In this document: positions 1 to 6,054 of the stretch, in pieces
Layout: every line of letters begins with the position of its first letter
Numbering within the stretch: the first letter of the stretch is position 1
NCBI GenBank assembly: GCA_013696945.1
Contig: JACCXQ010000279.1
Coordinates: forward strand, 1 to 6,054
DNA from: Chloroflexota bacterium
Lineage (GTDB): Bacteria; Chloroflexota; Limnocylindria; Limnocylindrales; CSP1-4
Length of the DNA stretch: 6,054 bases
Reading direction: 5' to 3'
Program-made: the position numbers and the translations under genes
Notes under the pieces: model-generated
Seen by the model: only the letters and a program-made list of their open reading frames with translations
Database searches by the model: none
What the model was told of the DNA's origin: nothing

Positions 1-1
1 C

Positions 2-298
2 CCCAGGTTCGACGAGCCCGCGCTGGCAGTCGCGCTCACCCGCGGGTGCCGTTACGTGGGCGCGCTCGGGAGCCGGCGGACGCAGGCGCTGCGCCGCGAG
101 CGCCTCCTTGCCACCGGCCTCCCGGCCGAGGCGGTCGACCGGATCCACGGCCCGATCGGGCTCGACCTGGGCGGCCGCGAGCCCGCGGAGACCGCGCTGG
201 CGATCATGGCGGAGGTCATCGCGACTCGGAACGCCGCCACCGGCAGCCCCGGCGGGGCGGTGGCGAAGGGTGTAGGTGAGGCTGCACCCGTGCGCTAG
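2..298 (+). CDS. XdhC/CoxI-family protein, C-terminal part (partial at left edge)
   Basis: The visible 98 residues are the C-terminal Rossmann-like domain of an XdhC/CoxI-family protein. Family members help insert or sulfurate the molybdenum cofactor of xanthine dehydrogenase or aerobic CO dehydrogenase-type hydroxylases in the cytoplasm. Two family motifs are visible: YVGALGSRRT near residues 18-27 of the fragment, and the block IHGPIGLDLGGREPAETAL near 47-65, which matches the usual 'I-x-x-PIGLDIG-x-x-x-P-x-E-x-A' signature. The reading frame is open from base 2 and stops at TAG 296-298. The N-terminal domain with the family's CxxGG-type cysteine motif lies outside the window, so the exact subtype cannot be assigned. 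It is followed by apt after 58 bases, and a possible promoter overlaps its stop, so it probably belongs to the upstream unit, which may hold molybdenum hydroxylase genes. Family assignment is confident; the specific partner enzyme is not known. Confidence 0.85.
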   Translation, partial: PRFDEPALAVALTRGCRYVGALGSRRTQALRRERLLATGLPAEAVDRIHGPIGLDLGGREPAETALAIMAEVIATRNAATGSPGGAVAKGVGEAAPVR

Positions 299-301
299 AC
301 T
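296..301 (+). promoter_or_regulatory. possible -10 element (TAGACT) for the apt-ahcY unit
   Basis: TAGACT fits the TAnnnT pattern of a housekeeping -10 box and sits 55 bases before the apt start, overlapping the stop codon of the upstream gene. This is the right place for a promoter of the apt operon with a leader of about 50 bases. No convincing TTGACA-like -35 box lies 16-18 bases upstream; TGTAGG at 271-276 is the nearest weak candidate, with a spacer of 19. The call rests on position and one hexamer, so it is tentative. Confidence 0.3.
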
Positions 302-356
302 GGCGCCCGTTCCGCCGTTTCGGACCCACCCTACCTCTCGTGGGAGCCCAAGCCCC

Positions 357-878
357 GTGTCCGTCAAAACCCTACGCGAACGGATCCGCGAGATCCCCGA
401 TTTCCCCAAGCCGGGCATCCTCTTCTACGACATCACGACGCTGCTCAAGGACGCCGGTGCGTTCCGCGAGTCGATCGAGCTCCTGATCGCGCCGTACAAG
501 AAGGAGCAGGTCGACGTCGTCGTGGGGATGGAGTCGCGCGGGTTCATCTTCTCGGCGCCGATGGCTCACCAGCTCGACGCCGGCTTCGTCCCGGTCCGCA
601 AGCTGGGCAAGCTACCGGCCGAGACGGTGAGCGTGGAGTACGCCCTGGAGTACGGGACCAACACGCTCGAGATCCACAAGGACGCGTTGAAGCCCGGCCA
701 GAAGGTCCTCATCGTCGACGACCTCCTCGCGACGGGCGGGACGGTGCTCGGGACGATCGAGCTGATCGGGCAGCTGAAGGCTGAGGTGGTCGGGCTGGCT
801 TTCCTGGTCGAGCTGCTCTTCCTCAAGGGCCGGGATCGATTGGGTGAGCACGAGATCCACAGCGTCATCCAGTACTGA
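357..878 (+). CDS. apt: Adenine phosphoribosyltransferase
   Basis: This 173-residue cytoplasmic enzyme converts adenine and PRPP to AMP and pyrophosphate in purine salvage. The PRPP-binding signature VLIVDDLLATGGT is at residues 117-129. The family block VVGMESRGFIF is at 55-65, the flexible active-site loop RKLGKLP at 81-87, and the following E-Y pair at 94-95. The N-terminal IPDFPKPGILFYDIT segment is typical of bacterial Apt. The length matches the usual 170-180 residues. The GTG at 357 was chosen because the family homology begins at once after it (VKTLRERIREIPDFP) and GGAG at 343-346 lies 10 bases upstream. An upstream ATG at 276 would add 27 residues that look unlike the family and would overlap the preceding gene. 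The gene heads a tight cluster with an MtnA-like protein, a GNAT protein and ahcY. This fits recycling of adenine released by methylthioadenosine or S-adenosylhomocysteine breakdown. Confidence 0.96.
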   Translation: MSVKTLRERIREIPDFPKPGILFYDITTLLKDAGAFRESIELLIAPYKKEQVDVVVGMESRGFIFSAPMAHQLDAGFVPVRKLGKLPAETVSVEYALEYGTNTLEIHKDALKPGQKVLIVDDLLATGGTVLGTIELIGQLKAEVVGLAFLVELLFLKGRDRLGEHEIHSVIQY

Positions 879-900
879 CGACAGCGTCGGGCACGCCACG

Positions 901-2253
901 GTGACCGACCGGCCCGCGGAGCCCACGCCCGCTGACGAGGTCGACCTCGACCGGCGCAGCTTCTTCCGAACGTTCGGCCGCAACGCGGTCATGGCAGCGG
1001 GCCAGGTGGTCGGTGCCGCGGATGTCCTGCGCCGGGGCGCGGGTGTCACCGACCCCGAGGCGCTGACCGACGAGCCCGACCCCGGCGCGATGCGAAAGGA
1101 CGCCCGGACCCGTGGTCCGTCCTCGGCGCCGCTCGGTGCCCGCTCGGGATCGGCGCCATTTCGGAGCCCGTACCGTCTCGTCGATGACGGCCTCATCCTC
1201 GTCGATCAGCGCGAGCTGCCGGAGGCGATCGTGGAGCTGACCTGCCGCGACGGTCGCGACGTTGCGCGTGCCATGCGGGACGGCTCGGTCAGTGGCGCGC
1301 CTGTGCTGGGGCAGGTCGCGGCTTATGCCATGGCTCTCACTGCGCGCCGCCACGCCGCGCGGCGACCAGGCGCGCTGCACATGGAGCTGGAGACGGCGAA
1401 CGAGCATCTCCGCCGGTGGCGACCCTCTGCGCGGCCCGTCCACGCCGCGCTGGAGCGTATCGCCAACCGCCGCTCTGCTCTCCCCGAGGACACAGCCGCG
1501 GACGTGCTGGCTGACGTCCTTCGCGCCGAGGCGGACGCGATCGCGAGCGAGGCCGCGAGCGACCACGCGGCGCTGGCGCGGCACGCGGCTGCCATCCTGC
1601 CGCGGCCGGTCGATAGGCCGCTCGAGCTCCTCGTGCACGGCTCGACGGGGGCGATGGGCGGTGGTCTGGTGGGAACCTGCCTGGCTGTCGTTCAGCTCAT
1701 CGCGGCGGAGGGGCGCCCGGTCCACGTCTGGCTCACCGAGACGCGCCCGACGCTCGAGGGTGCTCGTGTCGCGGCGTGGGAGCTCCGCCAGGCCGGGATC
1801 GCCCACACCGTCATCCCTGACGGGGCCGTCGCGTGGCTCATCACACGCCACCCGCCGGACGCGGCCCTGCTGGGCGCCGAGTGGCTGACCGCGAGCGGGG
1901 ACGCGGCCGTCATCAGCGGCGGCGCCGCCGTCGCAGCACTCTGCGCGACCCTCGCAGCGCCACCTGTGCCCGTTGTGTTATGCGCGCCACTCTCCACGTA
2001 CGACGCAACGACGCCGGACGGGTCGGCGATCCCAGACGAGCTGTGGTCCCGTCGCCAGCTGAAGCCGGACGGCCCGCGCCGACCCAACGCCGGGCCGGAG
2101 CTGCGTGCTCCGGTCGTCGACGTCGTCGACGCTCGCTGGCTCACCGCGATCGTCACGGAGGAGGGGGTCACCGGTCCGCCCTTCGGGCCGGCACTGACCG
2201 CCGCCTCCGACGCACGCGGGCGCCGCCTCGCTCACCCGGTGGCTGGCCACTGA
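901..2253 (+). CDS. MtnA/eIF-2B-family protein lacking the canonical catalytic residues
   Basis: The 450-residue product carries the whole fold of S-methyl-5-thioribose-1-phosphate isomerase and eIF-2B alpha/beta/delta proteins. Recognisable blocks, in order, are ILVDQRELP (99-107), SGAPVLGQVAAYAMAL (131-146), SARPVHAALERI (176-187), VHGSTGAMGGG (225-235), TETRPTLEGARVAAWEL (249-265), GAEW plus SGDAAV (295-307) and LTAIVTEEGVTGPPF (414-428). Against MtnA, the RGAP arginine is Ser, the THCN catalytic cysteine position reads VHGS, the GADR aspartate is Glu and the NGDxxNK asparagine-lysine is absent. True MtnA activity is therefore doubtful. Residues 1-88 are an extra N-terminus with a twin-arginine-like DRRSFFRTFGR at 17-27. 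The GTG at 901 was preferred because the alternative GTG at 844 overlaps apt by 35 bases and adds only Ser/Thr-rich sequence; however, 844 has a GGGA at 832-835, and the 901 start has no clear ribosome site. Family is confident; function is unknown, perhaps a sugar-phosphate or nucleotide-binding protein. Confidence 0.82.
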   Translation: MTDRPAEPTPADEVDLDRRSFFRTFGRNAVMAAGQVVGAADVLRRGAGVTDPEALTDEPDPGAMRKDARTRGPSSAPLGARSGSAPFRSPYRLVDDGLILVDQRELPEAIVELTCRDGRDVARAMRDGSVSGAPVLGQVAAYAMALTARRHAARRPGALHMELETANEHLRRWRPSARPVHAALERIANRRSALPEDTAADVLADVLRAEADAIASEAASDHAALARHAAAILPRPVDRPLELLVHGSTGAMGGGLVGTCLAVVQLIAAEGRPVHVWLTETRPTLEGARVAAWELRQAGIAHTVIPDGAVAWLITRHPPDAALLGAEWLTASGDAAVISGGAAVAALCATLAAPPVPVVLCAPLSTYDATTPDGSAIPDELWSRRQLKPDGPRRPNAGPELRAPVVDVVDARWLTAIVTEEGVTGPPFGPALTAASDARGRRLAHPVAGH

Positions 2254-3119
2254 TGGCGACGATCGCCCGGGCCGGGCTGCGCGACCGCTCCCTCCAGGTC
2301 CGCGCGACGCGCGACCGTGAATTGCTTCGCGAGTTCCTGGAGGAGGACCGCCTGTTCGCCGCGTACGCCATCTGCGACCTGGATGAGCGCGAGTTCGGGC
2401 GTACCCGCTGGGGTGTCGCGCTGCGATCCGGGCAGCCTACCGCGGTGGTCCTTGAGTACTCGGGCCACTCGCCCCAGCCGGTCTTCGCGATGGGCGAGCC
2501 CCAGGGCGTCGACGCGATCCTCGACGACGTCATCCGTCCGCGGGTCGCATACGTCTCGACGCGGATGGAGCTGCTCCCGGCAGTCGCCGAGCACTATCGG
2601 GTCGACCCCGGTCCCGAGATGGTCCGGATGGTCGTGGACCGGGCGACCTTCGTTCCCCTGTCCGGCCCGGTGGCTAGGCTCGTGCCGGCGGACATCGGAG
2701 AGGTCGATCGCCTCTACGACCTGGGCTTCGCATCCTGGCTCCCCGCCGACACCCTCCTGCACGGCGTGTACTACGGCATCCGGATCGACGGGAAGCTCAT
2801 CGCAGCGGCCGGCACGCACGTGATCAGCCGCGAGGCGCGACTTGGTGTAGTGGGCAACGTCCTGACCCACAAGGACCACCGCGGGCAGGGCCACGCGAAG
2901 CTGACGACCGCGGCCGTCACCGCCGATCTGCTACGGACGTGCGACCAGGTGGTCCTCAACGTGCGCTCGGACAACCCACCCGCCCTGGCTGCGTACCGTG
3001 CCATCGGTTTCCGCGAGCACACACGCTTCGAGGAGCGCATCGTGCACCGCCGCGGAGCTCTCTGGGATAGCATCGTCTCGCCGTTCCGGCGTTGGTTCCC
3101 GACACACAAGGAGTCCTGA
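2253..3119 (+). CDS. GNAT-family N-acetyltransferase
   Basis: The 288-residue protein ends in a GNAT domain, which moves an acyl group from acyl-CoA to an amine. Residues 161-190 hold GVYYGIRIDGKLIAAAGTHV, the central strands. The acetyl-CoA-binding motif A follows at about 191-205 (VLTHKDHRGQGHA, with the R/Q-x-x-G-x-G/A type loop RGQGHA at 200-205), and motif B NPPALAAYRAIGF is at 231-243. Residues 13-130 form a second, diverged alpha/beta domain beginning DRLFAAYAICDLDE, as seen in other two-part GNAT proteins of this length. The ATG at 2253 shares its A with the TGA of the MtnA-like gene, so the two are probably translationally coupled; a reading extended upstream only runs out of frame over the previous gene. 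The substrate is unknown. Placement between an altered MtnA paralogue and ahcY suggests a role tied to SAM by-product metabolism, but that is inference. Confidence 0.87.
   Translation: MATIARAGLRDRSLQVRATRDRELLREFLEEDRLFAAYAICDLDEREFGRTRWGVALRSGQPTAVVLEYSGHSPQPVFAMGEPQGVDAILDDVIRPRVAYVSTRMELLPAVAEHYRVDPGPEMVRMVVDRATFVPLSGPVARLVPADIGEVDRLYDLGFASWLPADTLLHGVYYGIRIDGKLIAAAGTHVISREARLGVVGNVLTHKDHRGQGHAKLTTAAVTADLLRTCDQVVLNVRSDNPPALAAYRAIGFREHTRFEERIVHRRGALWDSIVSPFRRWFPTHKES
3108..3113 (+). promoter_or_regulatory. ribosome binding site of ahcY
   Basis: AAGGAG lies 6 bases before the GTG at 3120, inside the last codons of the GNAT gene. It is the strongest Shine-Dalgarno sequence in the cluster. 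It decides the ahcY start at 3120 over the in-frame ATG at 3150, and suggests ahcY is translated well even though it is last in the unit. Confidence 0.75.
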
Positions 3120-4454
<1,335 letters not shown>

Positions 4455-4466
4455 CCGACGGCTTGA

Positions 4467-4481
4467 GGCGCCGCGGGCGCC
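4467..4481 (+). terminator. GC-rich perfect inverted repeat just after ahcY, possible terminator hairpin
   Basis: GGCGCC at 4467-4472 and GGCGCC at 4476-4481 can form a 6-bp all-GC stem with a GCG loop, starting 12 bases after the ahcY stop. No run of T follows (only CATTCCGTCATTTG), so it is not a standard intrinsic terminator. It may slow polymerase or protect the 3' end of the operon mRNA. GGCGCC is itself a palindrome, so the chance of such an arrangement in GC-rich DNA is not negligible. Confidence 0.3.
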
Positions 4482-4541
4482 AGGCAGCGGCATTCCGTCA
4501 TTTGTCCGTCTGGTGAGCCATATACCGACCGACCCGTCCTT

Positions 4542-4618
4542 CAGGTCCCTCTTAGAGAGCGCAATCAGCCTGTAGCGGCTGATAAGCGGTTCGATTCACA
4601 GCCACCTGCCTCGGCGGG
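4542..4618 (+). other. structured intergenic element with tRNA-like features
   Basis: CAGGT (4542-4546) can pair with ACCTG (4604-4608), enclosing a CTCT/AGAG hairpin (4549-4552 with 4556-4559) and a perfect 7-bp hairpin ATCAGCC/GGCTGAT (4564-4570 with 4577-4583, loop TGTAGC). A T-loop-like GGTTCGATTC (4588-4597) follows. A GC hairpin CCTGC/GCGGG with a CTCG loop (4605-4609 with 4614-4618) overlaps the closing stem and includes one G-U pair that works only in the plus-strand transcript. CAGCC occurs at both 4566-4570 and 4599-4603, so GGCTG (4577-4581) could pair with either. The layout resembles a decayed tRNA or a small structured RNA, but the T-stem does not pair, the anticodon-like loop is 6 bases and two acceptor pairs are mismatched. 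The rest of 4455-4646 shows no coding potential that I trust. Confidence 0.3.
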
Positions 4619-4646
4619 CGCCTCTCCGACCCGAGTAACGATCACC

Positions 4647-5924
4647 CTAGACGCCATCTGACGGTAACTCGACCTCCTCGAGCAGCTCTTCGGCGCTGAC
4701 TCGGCGCGCAAGGACCCGCGACAGCAGATCGCCAGCGCGCTCTGCCGCGGATCGGACCTGGCGCCGCGCTACCCGCTGGGCGACCCACAGGACGGGCGTG
4801 CCCTGCCGGCGCGCGCCGACCATCCGCCGCGCGGCCCGAGCCACCGTCCGCGCCGATGCGATCCGCCCGCCACGAGACCAGCGCAGCTCACCGGGCGATC
4901 CCCAGAGCACCACCGGCGTGCTCGTCTCCCGCGGTCCACGTCGCTCACCGCCGCCCGCCCGCCAGCCTGGATCCGCGGCGACGAACACAACGCCGCGATC
5001 CGCCGCTACCGTGAGCACGGCCTCTGCATCGTCGAGGAACGAGGCGTCCATCGGATGGACGGCGATGGTCCGACGGGGCGCATCCGCTCCCTCGTAGCCG
5101 TATCGAGCCAGCCCATCGGCGCAGATGACCGCGACGCGTGACACATCAGCGGCCGTGATCTCGCGGCGCCAGGCATCGACCCGAGTGGCATCGATCGGCG
5201 CGGTCACGCGCGCCTTCCATGGCTCTTCGCCGGCCACCGCGGCCCCCGCGGCCCCCGGAGCAAGCATCCGGGCATCGAACCCCTCGCCCAGGAAGTCGCA
5301 GAGGCCCCGCAGCTCGCGCTCCGGCTCCCGCACCAGGTCCTCGTACCGCACGGTCGCCGAGCCCGGATCGCGCTCGAAGAAGCGCCACGTAGGGTCATCG
5401 CTCAGGCGCCATTGATAGGCGGCACCAACGACGGACGACGGGCCGAAGGGCACCGCCATGAAGGACGCAGCGACGGCACGAGGGTCGCGGACGATGCGCA
5501 CGATCGCGGCGTCCGGCCAGTGCCGGCGGATCGTCGCGACTTGGACCAGATGCCGAGGGGTCTTCTCGACCCACCGCCTCTTTCCCTGGGCTCGCGTGTA
5601 CGGGATCGTGATGGCTTCGAGCATCGCGGCGATCGAAGGCTCGCGCGCCTCGAGCTCCCCGCGCACGACCGCCGCGTCGAGTCCGTAGGCTGCGAGGACG
5701 GAACCGCCCTCCTCGCGCTCCATCGAGGTCAGGAAGTCCACGGCACGATCGGGCCAGGCGGGGTCGCGCACCAGCCGACGCCATCGATTCCGCACGAGAA
5801 GGTCGAAGAATGCCGTCTCGGGGCCGCCCGCCAGGTCGGGGTGCGCGTTCAGCGTCGACGCCAGCAGCGTGGTGCCCGAGCGACCATGCCCGACCACGAA
5901 TATCGGGCCGCGAGCGGTGCTCAC
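4647..5924 (-). CDS. Sulfotransferase-family protein with C-terminal extension
   Basis: The 425-residue product begins with the 5'-phosphosulfate-binding loop GHGRSGTTLL (12-21), directly after a beta strand (PIFVVG). It then shows WVEKTPRHL (118-126), the 3'-phosphate-binding segment IVRIVRDPRAVAAS (141-154) and RYEDLVREP (193-201). These are the marks of PAPS-dependent sulfotransferases of the bacterial EKTP type, which sulfate small molecules, lipids or glycans; the acceptor cannot be told from sequence. The family core ends near residue 280. Residues 281-425 form an extension that I do not recognise, with a short alpha/beta part (TIAVHPMDASFLDD, GVVFVAADPGW) and an Arg/Ala-rich helical part ending in an acidic tail (AEELLEEVELPSDGV). 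The GTG start shares GTGA with the stop of the upstream aminotransferase gene, so coupling is likely. Start choice is supported because the P-loop strand begins only six residues in. No signal peptide or membrane segment is visible. Confidence 0.88.
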   Translation of the reverse strand: MSTARGPIFVVGHGRSGTTLLASTLNAHPDLAGGPETAFFDLLVRNRWRRLVRDPAWPDRAVDFLTSMEREEGGSVLAAYGLDAAVVRGELEAREPSIAAMLEAITIPYTRAQGKRRWVEKTPRHLVQVATIRRHWPDAAIVRIVRDPRAVAASFMAVPFGPSSVVGAAYQWRLSDDPTWRFFERDPGSATVRYEDLVREPERELRGLCDFLGEGFDARMLAPGAAGAAVAGEEPWKARVTAPIDATRVDAWRREITAADVSRVAVICADGLARYGYEGADAPRRTIAVHPMDASFLDDAEAVLTVAADRGVVFVAADPGWRAGGGERRGPRETSTPVVLWGSPGELRWSRGGRIASARTVARAARRMVGARRQGTPVLWVAQRVARRQVRSAAERAGDLLSRVLARRVSAEELLEEVELPSDGV

Positions 5925-6054
5925 GTCGAGGCGGGGACCGTGCGCGCGATCGCGGCGACGGTCTCGGCCACCTCGGACTCCGTGTTGTAGAACGCCGGCG
6001 ATATCCGAACGACGCCCGGCCGCGCGTCCACGATGATCCCCTCCGTGGCGAGGG
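5921..6054 (-). CDS. Class-V aminotransferase-fold protein, C-terminal end (partial at right edge)
   Basis: Only the last 43 residues are in the window, read on the minus strand to TGA at 5923-5921. The sequence GIIVDARPGVVRISPAFYNT followed by ESEVAETVAAIAR matches the C-terminal small-domain end of class-V PLP enzymes (cysteine desulfurase, kynureninase and relatives), where the R-P-G-x-x-R-x-S-P-x-x-Y-N-T stretch includes a substrate-carboxylate-binding arginine. The PLP-lysine region is outside the window, so the reaction cannot be assigned. The stop overlaps the sulfotransferase start by four bases, implying one transcript. A cysteine-desulfurase or kynureninase-like partner for a sulfotransferase is suggestive of a small-molecule modification pathway, but this is inference. 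Confidence 0.75.
   Translation of the reverse strand, partial: LATEGIIVDARPGVVRISPAFYNTESEVAETVAAIARTVPAST

Noticed and set aside
276..356. Earlier ATG start for apt at 276
   Set aside because: It would add 27 residues unlike the family, overlap the XdhC-like gene, and place the start before the likely promoter; GTG 357 has a ribosome site and gives the normal length.
844..900. Earlier GTG start (844) for the MtnA-like protein
   Set aside because: It overlaps apt by 35 bases and adds 19 Ser/Thr-rich residues. It cannot be fully excluded because GGGA at 832-835 is suitably spaced, so this start remains an alternative.
865..1851. Long open frame on the minus strand opposite the MtnA-like gene (328 codons)
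   Set aside because: Arg-rich, without family motifs, and opposite a frame with clear conserved blocks.
1833..2252. Upstream extension of the GNAT frame by about 140 residues
   Set aside because: The extension is Arg/Pro-rich out-of-frame reading over the end of the MtnA-like gene; GNAT-family sequence begins after the coupled ATG at 2253.
4542..4608. Functional tRNA gene, suggested by GGTTCGATTC and the CAGGT/ACCTG ends
   Set aside because: The T-stem (AGCGG against CACAG) pairs only at its closing G-C, the anticodon hairpin gives a 6- or 8-base loop instead of 7, the D-arm is too small, two acceptor pairs mismatch and the total length is only 67 bases. I kept it only as a structured element.

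Overview
The window is a high-GC, gene-dense bacterial stretch. It holds a compact plus-strand block (2-4454) and a convergent minus-strand block (4647-6054), separated by about 190 bases of non-coding DNA. The short, archaeal/Thermotoga-type adenosylhomocysteinase, the GC-rich codon use and the gene style fit Chloroflexota or a similar high-GC lineage better than Actinobacteria, whose enzyme is usually the longer form. This placement is inference; no rRNA or marker gene is present to confirm it.

Plus strand. The window opens inside the C-terminal domain of an XdhC/CoxI-family molybdenum-hydroxylase maturation protein. A possible TAGACT -10 element overlaps its stop codon. Four closely spaced genes follow: adenine phosphoribosyltransferase (apt), a protein with the fold of methylthioribose-1-phosphate isomerase (MtnA/eIF-2B family) but without the usual catalytic residues, a GNAT acetyltransferase, and adenosylhomocysteinase (ahcY). 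Gaps are 22 bases, a one-base stop/start overlap, and 0 bases, so the four probably form one transcription unit. AhcY splits S-adenosylhomocysteine into adenosine and homocysteine. Apt returns adenine to AMP, and true MtnA works in 5'-methylthioadenosine salvage, which also releases adenine. The unit therefore looks like a by-product-of-SAM recycling module carrying one altered isomerase paralogue and one acetyltransferase of unknown substrate.

Intergenic region 4455-4646. It contains a perfect GC-rich inverted repeat just after ahcY. Further on is a roughly 77-base structured element with a closing stem, two internal hairpins and a tRNA-like T-loop sequence. It resembles a tRNA in outline but fails as a tRNA in detail.

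Minus strand. Entering from the right edge is the C-terminus of a class-V aminotransferase (cysteine desulfurase/kynureninase-like fold). It is followed, with a GTGA stop/start overlap, by a PAPS-type sulfotransferase-family protein with an unassigned C-terminal extension of about 145 residues. These two genes are probably co-transcribed.

The points most worth a second look are the catalytically altered MtnA-like protein with its twin-arginine-like N-terminus, its conserved-looking placement between apt and ahcY, and the structured intergenic element.
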